A DNA stretch of 64,000 nucleotides from Aphanothece sacrum FPU1 (GTDB lineage Bacteria > Cyanobacteriota > Cyanobacteriia > Cyanobacteriales > Microcystaceae), in the NCBI RefSeq assembly GCF_003864295.1, contig NZ_BDQK01000017.1:186001-250000 (forward strand), in the 5' to 3' direction. Positions within the stretch are counted from its first letter, which is position 1. Every line of letters begins with the position of its first letter. The notes beneath the pieces were generated by a model, which did not search any database, was not told the origin of the DNA, and worked only from the letters and a program-made list of their open reading frames with translations. The translations under genes and the position numbers were made by a program. Positions 16,860-28,869 of this stretch are shown in pieces.

Positions 16860-17045
16860 TCGGTTGGTTTGAGGAACGAAACCCAACACAGCACATGGGT
16901 TTTGTTGGATTTCACTATGGTTCCACCTAACCTACTGGCCTGAGTTCGACATCAGGTAATTTGTGGAAAAAATTATCCACGATGAACACCGAACTGGTGG
17001 TTTTTGGGTTTCACTATCGTTCAACTCAACCTACTGACTTATTCC
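16860..17045. repeat. Intergenic degenerate repeat region
   Basis: Contains GGAACGAAACCCAACACAGC (from 16873), also found at about 52474, and two degenerate copies of GGGTTTCACTATCGTTCAAC (CTACT endings). TTGTGGAAAA and TTATCCAC lie near 16961 and 16973. No gene is seen. Confidence 0.55.
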
Positions 17046-17052
17046 TTTAAAT

Positions 17053-17628
17053 ATGACTTTTAATTCCCTTGATCGTCTATTAGCTGCTTTAGAAAAACAA
17101 CCTAATTTTGCCAATTATCGACGCTACAAAGATTTGTGTCAAGCTTGGGAGACAGTTGTTGAACCTCAAGTAACTGCTCAAACTCGGTTACTTTTTGTTC
17201 AGAGAAATATCCTCTGGGTCGCCACTTCTAGCGCAGTTTGGGCGCAAACTTTATCCTTACAACGGTATTTTATATTAATAAAACTTAACAATATAGTGAG
17301 AACAGAACCGTTAGAAGATATTCGTTTTTCTTCAGTGGGATGGGACAGTTCCCCCAAAAGAGAGCAAAAGTCTTCTGAGGCAGTAGACAATAAAGTACCA
17401 CAACATCCGAGTTTTATTCCTCCTGTTCCTCCTCTAAGTGATCCCCAGGAGTCTAAGTCTATAATGACACCAGAGATAGCCTTTGGGCGATGGACTCAAG
17501 TAATTAAACAGCGATCGCAATTTCTTCCCCTCTGTCCTCAGTGCAATTGCCCTACACCTCCAGGGGAACTAGAACGTTGGTCAAAGTGTTGTCATTGTGC
17601 GTCCCAATCTTGGCAGAAAAATGTCTAA
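17053..17628 (+). CDS. DUF721 (DciA-like) protein with C-terminal zinc ribbon
   Basis: The protein has 191 residues. Residues 1-80 (SLDRLLAALEKQPNF...LCQAWETVVEPQVTAQTRLLF...NILWVATSSAVWAQTL) match DUF721, the domain of DciA, a bacterial loader of the replicative helicase. A disordered middle follows, and the C-terminus has C-x2-C (CPQC) and CCHC, a probable zinc ribbon as in cyanobacterial family members. A replication role is inferred from the family, not shown here. Confidence 0.8.
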   Translation: MTFNSLDRLLAALEKQPNFANYRRYKDLCQAWETVVEPQVTAQTRLLFVQRNILWVATSSAVWAQTLSLQRYFILIKLNNIVRTEPLEDIRFSSVGWDSSPKREQKSSEAVDNKVPQHPSFIPPVPPLSDPQESKSIMTPEIAFGRWTQVIKQRSQFLPLCPQCNCPTPPGELERWSKCCHCASQSWQKNV

Positions 17629-17981
17629 TGTTATACAATTCTCTAGGAAGTTAAGGCAGCTTAGATTGGAGTTTATCTAGATAAAATTACTGAGATACCT
17701 TGCAAGTTTATACCGTTTAACAATATTTTTATCCTTGATCCCCAAGCTGTTATTAGGGAAATCACCTATCTTTAGGGATCATAGTTTAACAAGTTATATA
17801 GATGATCGAGACATCCTGTATCCTTTTGTAAAAACAATATTAAAAAATTCTGAAGACTTCTTAATTGAAGAGGAGACTCAAACCTATACAAGAAGCATAA
17901 CAAGACCCAATAAGGAATTAATAGGGGATATCAGATAATAAATCGTAGGGTCAACCGATAATCCCTTTTTAAATAACTCCC

Positions 17982-18233
17982 ATGAAAACAACTAATTTTC
18001 TCGCCTCATCTTGTCGCTATTGTCGTTATTATCAAACTGAAGGACGTAGAGGGGGAATGTGTCAACAATTAGGAGTGCCTGTAAGGGCTGAGTGGAAAGC
18101 TTGTACCTTAGCTTCTCGACCATTTACTAATACTTGGGAAAGCTTAGAAAAAGCGGTTAAGTTAGAGAATTCTTTTAGTTTAAAATGTCCTGTTAATCGG
18201 GACGTTATTGGAGTAAATTCAGTCCCTAGCTAA
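17982..18233 (+). CDS. Conserved small cysteine-rich protein
   Basis: The protein has 83 residues. The pattern SSCRYCRYYQTEGRRGGMCQ followed by PVRAEWKACTLASRPF gives four closely placed cysteines (C-x2-C, then two more), suggesting a metal or Fe-S site. I recall similar small cyanobacterial proteins of unknown function. It stands alone, with a 41-bp tandem array downstream. Confidence 0.7.
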   Translation: MKTTNFLASSCRYCRYYQTEGRRGGMCQQLGVPVRAEWKACTLASRPFTNTWESLEKAVKLENSFSLKCPVNRDVIGVNSVPS

Positions 18234-18390
18234 GAGATAACATATTTAACCCTTGATCCCACAGGGATTAACTCAAATTAAATTAACAATTTCTTTGCTT
18301 CTATAAACCGTTTAGTTAAGCTTTTTTTCTCTCATCTTGCAATTAGAGTTCCTCTTTTAGAACTGTAAATTAAGAATAAATAACCTTTTC

Positions 18391-18635
18391 TTTGTGAGCA
18401 TTATAAAAGAGGGATGGGTTTATTCGATTTCTTTGTGAGCATCATAAAAGAGGGACGGGTTTATTCAATTTCTTTGTGAGCATCATAAAAGAGGGACGGG
18501 TTTATTCAATTTCTTTGTGAGCATTATAAAAGAGGGACGGGTTTATTCAATTTCTTTGTGAGCATCATAAAAGAGGGGCGGGTTTATTCAATTTCTTTGT
18601 GAGCATCATAACTCCTGTAAAAAACCCGCCCCTAC
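18391..18635 (+). repeat. 41-bp tandem array ending in a MITE-like right arm
   Basis: TTTGTGAGCA starts at 18391, 18432, 18473, 18514, 18555 and 18596, an exact 41-base period. Each full unit contains AAAGAGGGACGGGTTTATTC. The last unit runs into ACTCCTGTAAAAAACCCGCC and CCTAC, completing the inverted-repeat element seen singly at 30801-30861 and 61865-61926. The array lies about 190 bases upstream of groES. Confidence 0.92.
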
Positions 18636-18736
18636 AAAAAATCCACATCTACTCACTTGCAGACTTTGAGCGAAATAATAAGTTCGGGAACCCGTACCCT
18701 TTTACGAGTTGCCACGTACCCCTTAATTTCGTTAGA

Positions 18737-18763
18737 TTAGCACTCGGAAGGTGAGAGTGCTAA
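18737..18763. promoter_or_regulatory. CIRCE operator (HrcA binding site)
   Basis: TTAGCACTC, nine bases, GAGTGCTAA: a perfect CIRCE inverted repeat 57 bases before the groES start. It predicts repression of groESL by HrcA and release on heat shock. Confidence 0.97.
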
Positions 18764-18820
18764 TTTAATTAAGACAGCACAGACTTCTAGAAAAGAACCA
18801 TTAAGAGGATTAATTAATTT

Positions 18821-19132
18821 ATGGCAGCAATCAGTATTAACGTATCTACCGTCAAACCCCTTGGCGATCGCGTATTTGTCAAAGTCAGTGCCTCAGAAGA
18901 AAAAACCGCTGGAGGAATTTTACTACCTGACACCGCCAAAGAAAAACCCCAAATTGGAGAAGTAGTTTTCGTGGGGCCTGGTAAACGCAACGATGACGGA
19001 ACCCGTTCTGCATTAGAAGTCAAAGTAGGCGATAAAGTCCTCTATTCTAAGTATGCTGGCACCGATGTCAAACTAGCTGGCGAAGATTACGTATTGTTAT
19101 CAGAAAAAGATATCTTAGCAACTGTCGCCTAA
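18821..19132 (+). CDS. groES: Co-chaperonin GroES
   Basis: This 103-residue protein has the Cpn10 fold: [12 protein letters not shown] near 10, the mobile loop [19 protein letters not shown] at about 25-43, and [16 protein letters not shown]. It caps the GroEL ring. It is first in the groES-groEL operon with a 79-base gap, under the CIRCE operator. AAGAGG lies 14 bases before the ATG as a possible ribosome site. Confidence 0.97.
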   Translation: MAAISINVSTVKPLGDRVFVKVSASEEKTAGGILLPDTAKEKPQIGEVVFVGPGKRNDDGTRSALEVKVGDKVLYSKYAGTDVKLAGEDYVLLSEKDILATVA

Positions 19133-19187
19133 GTAGATAAGGATAACTCATTCCCTCAACATTGCATTTATCACCCAAGTTCATTAA

Positions 19188-20840
<1,653 letters not shown>

Positions 20841-20864
20841 GTCTAAGGTTTCCTAAACTGATCA

Positions 20865-20894
20865 ATAGGGTGAGCAATGCTTGCCCTATTTTTT
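20865..20894 (+). terminator. Intrinsic terminator after groEL
   Basis: AATAGGG pairs with CCCTATT around TGAGCAATGCTTG, followed by a run of T. Confidence 0.85.
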
Positions 20895-20939
20895 AGGGCT
20901 TTGTTTCTGTGCTTTAATTGATTATATATCAATCATTTG

Positions 20940-21060
20940 GCGTTGCATAGTTGCGGGATGATTTATAATTAAGGAGAAAATTTTATGGCAGCGATCGCGG
21001 CTAAAATTAGAAACTTTAAAAATTAGGAAAAAGTTAAATCATCCCGTAATGATGCAACGC
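20940..21060. repeat. MITE-like element with 26-bp terminal inverted repeats
   Basis: Left end 20940-20965 begins GCGTTGCATAGTTGCGGGAT; right end 21035-21060, as reverse complement, begins GCGTTGCATCATTACGGGAT. Most positions match. The 69-base interior has AAGGAG and a 13-codon frame (MAAIAAKIRNFKN), probably chance. A half copy of the end lies near 23748-23773. Confidence 0.8.
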
Positions 21061-21196
21061 TCATAAAATAAAAAGCCGCGCTGAAGACGCGGGGCTTTTA
21101 CCGAAATTTTCGGTAAACGGGAATAAGCAGGAATGCCCTATCGTGAGTTAGGGAAGCCCCGCACGAAGTTTACGGAGTGCGTGGGAGGATATCACT
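21061..21196 (+). mobile_element. Non-autonomous IS200/IS605-like relic (palindrome-rich)
   Basis: Three hairpins in a row: GCCGCG/CGCGGGGC (near 21075), ACCGAAATTTTCGGT (near 21101) and CCCTATCGTGAGTTAGGG (near 21137). Then comes GGGAAGCCCCGCAC ... GTGCGTGGGAGGATATCAC, the same right-end pattern as after tnpB. No transposase gene is inside, so this is a solo end or a mini-element. It stops just after the rpsF stop codon. Confidence 0.65.
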
Positions 21197-21202
21197 CTGT
21201 CT

Positions 21203-21556
21203 TTAAGCGGCTGCTTCTTCTTCGACTGTAGCTTCTTCTGATTCTGTTTCAGGGGTAGGGGAGGCAACTTTCTTGAGTTTAATAGTGAGATAGCGAATGA
21301 CTTCCTCCCCTAAGCGCATCATCCGTTCTAAGGGAGCAATTTGGGTACCATCAGCTTCATAATTCATTTGGACATAGATACCATCCATATATTTGCCAAT
21401 TTGGTAAGCTAGTCGTCGTTTACCCCAAATCTTAATTTGGATATCTAAGGCTTTATTTTCCCCTAAAAAATCTCGGTATTTGTCTACTTCTTGCTGTACC
21501 TGTTCCTCTGATAAATCGGGACGCAGAATATAGATCATTTCGTACTGTTCACTCAT
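21203..21556 (-). CDS. rpsF: 30S ribosomal protein S6
   Basis: The start is taken at 21556 ([20 protein letters not shown]), with AAGGAG upstream on the minus strand, giving 117 residues; an in-frame upstream extension to 21616 is not needed. Features are [30 protein letters not shown] and the acidic C-terminal tail [14 protein letters not shown]6 binds 16S rRNA with S18 in the platform of the small subunit. It is a single gene here, next to a transposon relic. Confidence 0.95.
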   Translation of the reverse strand: MSEQYEMIYILRPDLSEEQVQQEVDKYRDFLGENKALDIQIKIWGKRRLAYQIGKYMDGIYVQMNYEADGTQIAPLERMMRLGEEVIRYLTIKLKKVASPTPETESEEATVEEEAAA

Positions 21557-21780
21557 GGTATTAATCTCCTTAAGGACAAAAAGGCTTCTAGGACAAGGCC
21601 CAGAAGCAAGGATCAAAATCGATTCTTTACTTTTTGGGTTACAAACACTAAATTATAGCATAAGCTGTAGTTTAATGATTTGATTCGGCATTCTAACGGA
21701 ATTCGATACAATCAGACTAGGACTACATCCCTAAGTTTGGCTAATTCATTTAATTTTCATCACACTGACTGCTCACCGTT

Positions 21781-22608
21781 ATGACGCAACGCTACGTTCG
21801 AGTTAAAACCAATCAAGGACAAATCCATTATGGATTACTCAATCTCAACCGCAGTGTATCGGTTTTAGATTTTGCTCCTTGGCAGGGGGGAGAAGCAACG
21901 GGGGTCATTTTAAAACCGGAAACCTATAGTTTGTTAGCTCCTTGTTCTCCTTCTAAAATTGTAGCAGTGGGTAGAAATTATCGGGCCCATGCGGCTGAAC
22001 TAGGTAATACTGTTCCGGCCGAACCTTTATTATTTTTGAAACCTCCTAGTACGGTAATTGCTGATACTCAAGGGATTTATTATCCTCTACAATCTAAACA
22101 GGTTGATTATGAGGGAGAATTAGCCCTAATTATCGGTGAAACTACTAAAAATTGTTCTCCCCAAGAAGCTAGAACCAAAATTTGGGGCTATACTATTGCT
22201 AATGATGTTACGGCCAGGGATTTACAGCAAAAAGATAATCAGTGGGTCAGGGCCAAAGGATTTGATAGTTTTTGTCCTCTTGGCCCCTGGATTGTGCGAG
22301 AATTGAGTGCTGGAGCGCAACTACAAACTTTTATCAATAATGAAGTTCAACCGCGACAGTCTGCCTTAATTCAAGATATGGTTTTTTCGCCTCAAGCGGT
22401 TGTCTCCTATATTTCTAATATTATGACCTTATTGCCAGGGGATGTGGTTTTGACGGGAACCCCTGAAGGGGTAGGCCCCCTAATCGTGGGGGATGTTGTT
22501 AAGATTGAAATTGAAGGCATTGGTAGCTTAGAAAATCCTGTCTTAGCTATTTTTGACCCGTCTCAATCTATTAGCGAACCTGAGAATAAGCAGCCTCAGA
22601 AATCGTAG
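21781..22608 (+). CDS. Fumarylacetoacetate hydrolase family protein
   Basis: This 275-residue protein has the FAH core: KIVAVGRNYRAHAAELG near 60-76, FLKPPSTVI, the metal-ligand pattern DYEGELALIIG (E-x-E type), YTIANDVTARDLQ, and LLPGDVVLTGTPEGVGPL near the end. FAH members act on acylpyruvates, oxaloacetate or related diketo acids; the substrate here cannot be fixed. Its 3' end overlaps the convergent Tic20-like gene by 38 bases. Confidence 0.88.
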   Translation: MTQRYVRVKTNQGQIHYGLLNLNRSVSVLDFAPWQGGEATGVILKPETYSLLAPCSPSKIVAVGRNYRAHAAELGNTVPAEPLLFLKPPSTVIADTQGIYYPLQSKQVDYEGELALIIGETTKNCSPQEARTKIWGYTIANDVTARDLQQKDNQWVRAKGFDSFCPLGPWIVRELSAGAQLQTFINNEVQPRQSALIQDMVFSPQAVVSYISNIMTLLPGDVVLTGTPEGVGPLIVGDVVKIEIEGIGSLENPVLAIFDPSQSISEPENKQPQKS

Positions 22609-23074
22609 GAATTTCTGCATAACGTCCTAAGACTGATTGCACCATACAATAGTAACAAGCGGCAATTCCACCAAGAAATACGACGTTAAAGAGGGTTTCT
22701 ATGAGTAATCCTCCTTGACCTAATGCGGGCATTAAGGTTTCTATGATAATTTGGAATAGGGCTAATAAGATACCGATGAGAATGGTTTGCATGGTATTGT
22801 AACGAATAAAATGACTAATTTTTTCGTTACGGACAACGACAAAAAATAAGATTAAAAAGACGATAAAACTGCCCCAATTGCCTAACGGGCCTAGGGTTTG
22901 CCCTATTAGTCCATATAGAAAACCTACAGGAAAAGCAGGAATTAGAAAAAATCCAAATACGGGAAACTGACTGACTAAAAATACACTGAAAGAAATCGTA
23001 TCGAAGATGGCAAAACAATATACTAATGTCCCAAATATACGATCTTTTATATCTGCTGAACCGCGCCAAGTCAT
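22571..23074 (-). CDS. Tic20-family membrane protein
   Basis: This 167-residue protein begins with WRGSADIKDRIFGTLVYCF and has four hydrophobic helices. It contains ISHFIRYNTMQTILIGILLA, the most conserved Tic20 stretch. Tic20 is the chloroplast inner-envelope import channel; the role of the cyanobacterial homologue is unclear. AAAGGAG precedes the ATG by a suitable distance. Confidence 0.85.
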   Translation of the reverse strand: MTWRGSADIKDRIFGTLVYCFAIFDTISFSVFLVSQFPVFGFFLIPAFPVGFLYGLIGQTLGPLGNWGSFIVFLILFFVVVRNEKISHFIRYNTMQTILIGILLALFQIIIETLMPALGQGGLLIETLFNVVFLGGIAACYYCMVQSVLGRYAEIPTISEAAYSQVR

Positions 23075-23219
23075 GATAGTTTTCTCCTTTTTGTTATCTT
23101 TGATGGCTATGTTTCTAATTTACAAGATCTCAGACGATTATGCTTAAGAGTGATTGCCATTCTTCTGTTTTTTCATTCATTGTGATCATGATGCATTCAT
23201 AACAGGAACTATCAAACAA

Positions 23220-23618
23220 TTAAGGCTTTATTCGCATATATCTAGCACCAGAAGTACAAGTTTCTTGAATTTCAACTGCTTGAAGTCCCTCAAGTCCGGC
23301 CCCTTCTAATTTTTCAAAAATCCATTTAGCGATCGCTTCACAAGAAGGGTTTTCGAGTCCTGTACTTTCATTGAGATAATAATGATCCAAAAAATTCTCA
23401 ATCAGAGGGTCTAAATGTTGCTGAATATCGGCAAAATCCATAATCATTCCCTGTTTAGGCCCCTCAGTAATCAAGCGATCGCCTATCACATAAACCCTTC
23501 CCACCCAACTATGGCCATGAAGACGGCGACACTTACCGTCATGATGAAGAAGTTGATGGGCCGCTTCAAAACGAAACTCTTTATATATTAACCATTGATC
23601 AGTAGAAAAGCTATTCAT
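23220..23618 (-). CDS. queD: 6-carboxy-5,6,7,8-tetrahydropterin synthase family
   Basis: The start is uncertain: 23618 (MNSFSTDQWLIY, 132 residues) or 23642. Zinc-ligand histidines appear as FRFEAAHQL and RRLHGHSW. GMIMDFADIQQ, ENPSCEAIAKWIFEKL and VEIQETCTSGARY fit the family. QueD makes the carboxypterin precursor of queuosine/7-deazaguanine. Other members are PTPS-like, so the exact substrate is inferred. Confidence 0.85.
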   Translation of the reverse strand: MNSFSTDQWLIYKEFRFEAAHQLLHHDGKCRRLHGHSWVGRVYVIGDRLITEGPKQGMIMDFADIQQHLDPLIENFLDHYYLNESTGLENPSCEAIAKWIFEKLEGAGLEGLQAVEIQETCTSGARYMRIKP

Positions 23619-23642
23619 AGAAAAATTGTATTTTGTCGTCAA

Positions 23643-23816
23643 AATGGCTAGGGTATTCTGGTTATAGCAGAATACCCTTCGGCGCGGTCTTCCTGGTACA
23701 AGTGGGAAAGGGTAGTAGTAAATATGTAGTGATAAAGGAAATAGTAGATCATCGCGCAGGGATGCAACGCCAAGAATAAGTAGAGACGTTAGCTAAAACG
23801 CCTCTACATTTAATCA
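23643..23816. other. Short intergenic region with half MITE end
   Basis: No gene is seen. Bases 23748-23773 (GATCATCGCGCAGGGATGCA, then ACGCC) resemble one terminal repeat of the element at 20940-21060. Confidence 0.4.
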
Positions 23817-25410
<1,594 letters not shown>

Positions 25411-27819
25411 ATGGTAGCAACACCCGATAAAATCCAAATAGAACAAACCCATTTATCCGTCGAAGAATTGCGAAAAATTCATGCTTTTTGGCGCGCTTGT
25501 AATTATTTAGCTGTAGGCATGATTTATTTACAAGATAACCCTTTACTTAAAGAACCTCTTACAGAACAACAAGTCAAAAACCGTTTATTAGGTCACTGGG
25601 GAACAAGTCCTGGGCTAAGTTTTATCTATATTCACCTCAACAGATTGATCAAAAAATACGATCTTAATACTGTTTATATGGCTGGCCCAGGTCATGGGGC
25701 CCCTGGAGTTTTAGGCCCCGTTTATTTAGAGGGAACTTATTCAGAAGTTTATCCCGAAAAGAGTGAAGATGAAGAAGGAATGAAAGCCTTTTTCAAACAG
25801 TTTTCTTTCCCTGGTGGTATTGGTAGTCATTGCACTCCAGAAACCCCTGGTTCTATCCATGAAGGTGGCGAACTAGGCTATGTTTTATCTCATGCTTACG
25901 GAGCAATTTTAGATAACCCTGATTTGATTGTAGCCGCAGTTGTCGGAGACGGAGAAGCAGAAACCGGGCCCCTTGCTACTGCTTGGCATTCTAACAAATT
26001 TATCAATCCTATCCGAGATGGGGCAGTTTTACCCATTTTGCACCTTAATGGTTATAAAATTGCTAATCCCACCATCTTAGCCCGTATTAGTCACGAAGAA
26101 TTAGAATATCTCTTTAAAGGGTATGGATACAAACCCTATTTTGTCGAAGGTTCCGACCCCGAAATAATGCACCAAAAAATGGCAGCAACCCTGGAAACTG
26201 CTATTTTAGAGATTAAGGAAATACAAAAAGAAGCGCGTATCAGTGGCATTGCACAACGTCCCATGTGGCCTATGATTGTGTTACGCTCACCTAAAGGATG
26301 GACAGGCCCAGCCTCCGTCGATGGGAAAAAGACTGAAGATTTTTGGCGATCGCACCAAGTCCCCCTATCAGGAATGCACAACAACCCTGGTCACATTAAG
26401 ATTTTAGAAGATTGGTTAAGAAGTTATAAGCCCGAAGAATTATTTGATGCAACGGGTAAACTATTACCAGAATTAAAAGATTTAGCCCCCACCGGAACCC
26501 ATCGGATGAGTGCGAACCCCAATGCTAACGGGGGAATATTACGAAAAGATCTCAAAATGCCAGACTTTCGTGACTATGGGGTTACGGTTGATCATCCCGG
26601 AAAGGTAGAAGCAGAAAATACCAAACCCTTGGGCAATTTTTTACGGGATATCATGGCAAAAAACATGACAAATTTTCGTGTTTTCGGCCCAGATGAAACC
26701 GCTTCAAACCGTCTTAATGCTATCTACGAAGTCAGCAAAAAAGTATGGATGGCTGATATCATTGAAGATGATGCAGACGGCAGCGAACTGACCACCGATG
26801 GTCGAGTGATGGAAATGTTAAGTGAACATACTTTGCAAGGATGGTTAGAAGGGTATTTATTAACAGGTCGTCATGGTTTTTTCCACACTTATGAAGCCTT
26901 TGCTCATGTGGTAGATTCCATGTTTAACCAACACGCAAAATGGTTAGATATTTGTAAGAATGAAGTACCTTGGCGGGCTTCTGTTTCTTCCTTAAATATT
27001 CTACTTTCTTCGACAGTTTGGCGACAAGATCATAACGGATTTTCTCATCAAGATCCTGGATATGTTGACTTAGTTACTAATAAGAGTTCTGAAGTTGTTC
27101 GGGTTTATTTTCCTCCTGATGCTAACTGTTTATTATCCGTTGCTAATCATTGTTTAAAAAGTCAAGATTATGTCAATGTAATTGTAGCTGATAAACAGAA
27201 ACATCTGCAATTTTTAAACATGGAAGATGCCATTAAACACTGTACAAAAGGCATTGGAATTTGGGAATGGGCCGGTAATGATGATTGTGGCACAGAACCC
27301 GATCTTGCTGATGTTGTGATGGCTTCTTGTGGGGATGTAGCCACAAAAGAATCTTTAGCTGCTACTGCCATTTTACGGCAAGAATTTCCTCAATTAAAAG
27401 TACGTTTTGTCAATGTAGTAGATTTGTTTAAATTACAAGATCATTCAGAACATCCTCATGGGTTATCTGATTGGGATTTTGACAGTTTATTTACCAAAGA
27501 TAAGCCGATTATATTTAATTTTCATGGCTATCCCTGGTTAATTCATAAATTAACCTATCGTCGCACTAATCATCATAATCTTCATGTACGAGGTTATAAA
27601 GAAAAAGGCAATATTAATACGCCTTTAGAGTTAGCCATTAATAATCAAATTGATCGGTTTAATTTAGTTATTGATGTAATTGATCGGGTTCCAAAATTAG
27701 GATCAGCCGCCGCTTATGTACGGGAACGCATGAAAAATGCGATTATTGAACACCGTGCTTATGCTTACGAAAATGGCATAGATAAACCAGAAATTAATGA
27801 CTGGAAATGGCCATTTTAA
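25411..27819 (+). CDS. xfp: Phosphoketolase (Xfp family)
   Basis: This 802-residue protein is full length for phosphoketolase. It begins [20 protein letters not shown] and has [30 protein letters not shown], and the thiamine-diphosphate motif [20 protein letters not shown]. It cleaves xylulose 5-phosphate (and often fructose 6-phosphate) with phosphate to give acetyl phosphate plus glyceraldehyde 3-phosphate or erythrose 4-phosphate. It is divergent from gap1; both act in dark or mixotrophic sugar breakdown. Confidence 0.96.
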   Translation: MVATPDKIQIEQTHLSVEELRKIHAFWRACNYLAVGMIYLQDNPLLKEPLTEQQVKNRLLGHWGTSPGLSFIYIHLNRLIKKYDLNTVYMAGPGHGAPGVLGPVYLEGTYSEVYPEKSEDEEGMKAFFKQFSFPGGIGSHCTPETPGSIHEGGELGYVLSHAYGAILDNPDLIVAAVVGDGEAETGPLATAWHSNKFINPIRDGAVLPILHLNGYKIANPTILARISHEELEYLFKGYGYKPYFVEGSDPEIMHQKMAATLETAILEIKEIQKEARISGIAQRPMWPMIVLRSPKGWTGPASVDGKKTEDFWRSHQVPLSGMHNNPGHIKILEDWLRSYKPEELFDATGKLLPELKDLAPTGTHRMSANPNANGGILRKDLKMPDFRDYGVTVDHPGKVEAENTKPLGNFLRDIMAKNMTNFRVFGPDETASNRLNAIYEVSKKVWMADIIEDDADGSELTTDGRVMEMLSEHTLQGWLEGYLLTGRHGFFHTYEAFAHVVDSMFNQHAKWLDICKNEVPWRASVSSLNILLSSTVWRQDHNGFSHQDPGYVDLVTNKSSEVVRVYFPPDANCLLSVANHCLKSQDYVNVIVADKQKHLQFLNMEDAIKHCTKGIGIWEWAGNDDCGTEPDLADVVMASCGDVATKESLAATAILRQEFPQLKVRFVNVVDLFKLQDHSEHPHGLSDWDFDSLFTKDKPIIFNFHGYPWLIHKLTYRRTNHHNLHVRGYKEKGNINTPLELAINNQIDRFNLVIDVIDRVPKLGSAAAYVRERMKNAIIEHRAYAYENGIDKPEINDWKWPF

Positions 27820-27861
27820 TTATGTAGTAGGATGCGTTCCCAACGCATCTCACTAAATATT

Positions 27862-28027
27862 AGCCTCTCCCAACATCTTGGTATAAAATGTATAATCAGA
27901 TAAAATACTCAAGATGGTGGGTTACGACGCGTCTTAAAAGTTATGGGTTTTTCATCAAAATCATAGCCGCGTCTAACCCACCCTACGAATTATAAGCTTT
28001 ACTTATCACCACAGATACGGGAGAGCC
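27862..28027. repeat. MITE family E, copy 1
   Basis: About 166 bp bounded by CCTCTCCCAACATCTTGGT and, at the other end, CGGGAGAGCC. It contains GGTGGGTTACGACGCG paired with CGCGTCTAACCCACCC. A near-identical inverted copy is at 36359-36523. Confidence 0.85.
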
Positions 28028-28178
28028 ATAATATTATTTAAGGAAGCCAGTTAATTTTTAGTAATTGAATAATGTTAAACCCCAAACACTGTTAATTGTA
28101 AAGATATTTATCGAAATAGGAGAGTTATAAGCAATGTCTTTAATAATGAAAACAGGACAGTAAATGTAGAGGACTCCT

Positions 28179-28685
28179 ATGAATAGTATTTCTGAAAAAA
28201 ATGGGAAGTCCCTTAGCTGGACAACCGTAGTCATGTTGACCCTGGGATTTTGGCTAAGTGCCAGTATCATGCTTGATTTGGTCATAATTCCTGGATTATC
28301 CCTATCCGGTATGATGAATCAAGGCGGTTTTGCCAGTGCAGGATATCTCATTTTCGGATTATTTAACCGCATAGAATTAATCTGTGCAGCCATTGTTTTA
28401 ACGGGATTTTTAGTATTCCGTCGCCATCATACTCTCATCCATCTTCAAGAACGTTGGTCAATTGTTTTAGCCGGTGTTTTACTAGCGATCGCTCTCATAT
28501 ACACTTATATACTAACCCCGCAAATGAGTGGCTTAGGTCTTCAGTTAAACCCCTTTGAAGCGACAAATACCATGCCACCAGCCATGATCACCCTACATTG
28601 GAGTTATTGGCTGCTAGAAGGGTTGAAATTTCTTCTGGGGGCAACTTTGCTCAAATGGTGTTATCGAGACTCCTGTTCCATTTAA
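28179..28685 (+). CDS. DUF4149-like four-helix membrane protein
   Basis: The protein has 168 residues with four hydrophobic helices (about 15-40, 60-82, 92-112, 138-158). The pattern WLSASIMLDLVIIPGL near the first helix and a late LHWSYWLLEGLKFLLG fit the DUF4149-like group of small membrane proteins of unknown function. It is followed by a GC-rich hairpin with a T run. It has no operon partner. Confidence 0.65.
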   Translation: MNSISEKNGKSLSWTTVVMLTLGFWLSASIMLDLVIIPGLSLSGMMNQGGFASAGYLIFGLFNRIELICAAIVLTGFLVFRRHHTLIHLQERWSIVLAGVLLAIALIYTYILTPQMSGLGLQLNPFEATNTMPPAMITLHWSYWLLEGLKFLLGATLLKWCYRDSCSI

Positions 28686-28701
28686 ACGCCAATCAAGAGT
28701 A

Positions 28702-28730
28702 TTTTTTCCCCCCGTAAAAAGGGGGGTTTT
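28702..28730 (+). terminator. Intrinsic terminator
   Basis: CCCCCC, a GTAAAAA loop, then GGGGGGTTTT, 22 bases after the stop at 28685. Confidence 0.85.
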
Positions 28731-28869
28731 CATTATTGGAGAAATTTGTTAATATATAATTGAGTGTGTGGACTAAAAATTTAACCTCAAGAAACATTCT
28801 AAAAATTAGGTACTTTTGAGAAGTCAATGGTATCATGTGCATCAAACTATCATTAATAGGTGAACAATC

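Noticed and set aside
16955-16985. Replication origin from TTGTGGAAAA and TTATCCAC
   Set aside because: Only two loose matches, inside a degenerate dispersed repeat.
17735-17938. 67-codon plus-strand frame from a TTG
   Set aside because: No ribosome site, no recognised similarity and a rare start codon; likely chance in AT-rich DNA.
18391-18635. CRISPR array
   Set aside because: The 41-base units are contiguous with no unique spacers, and no cas genes are present.
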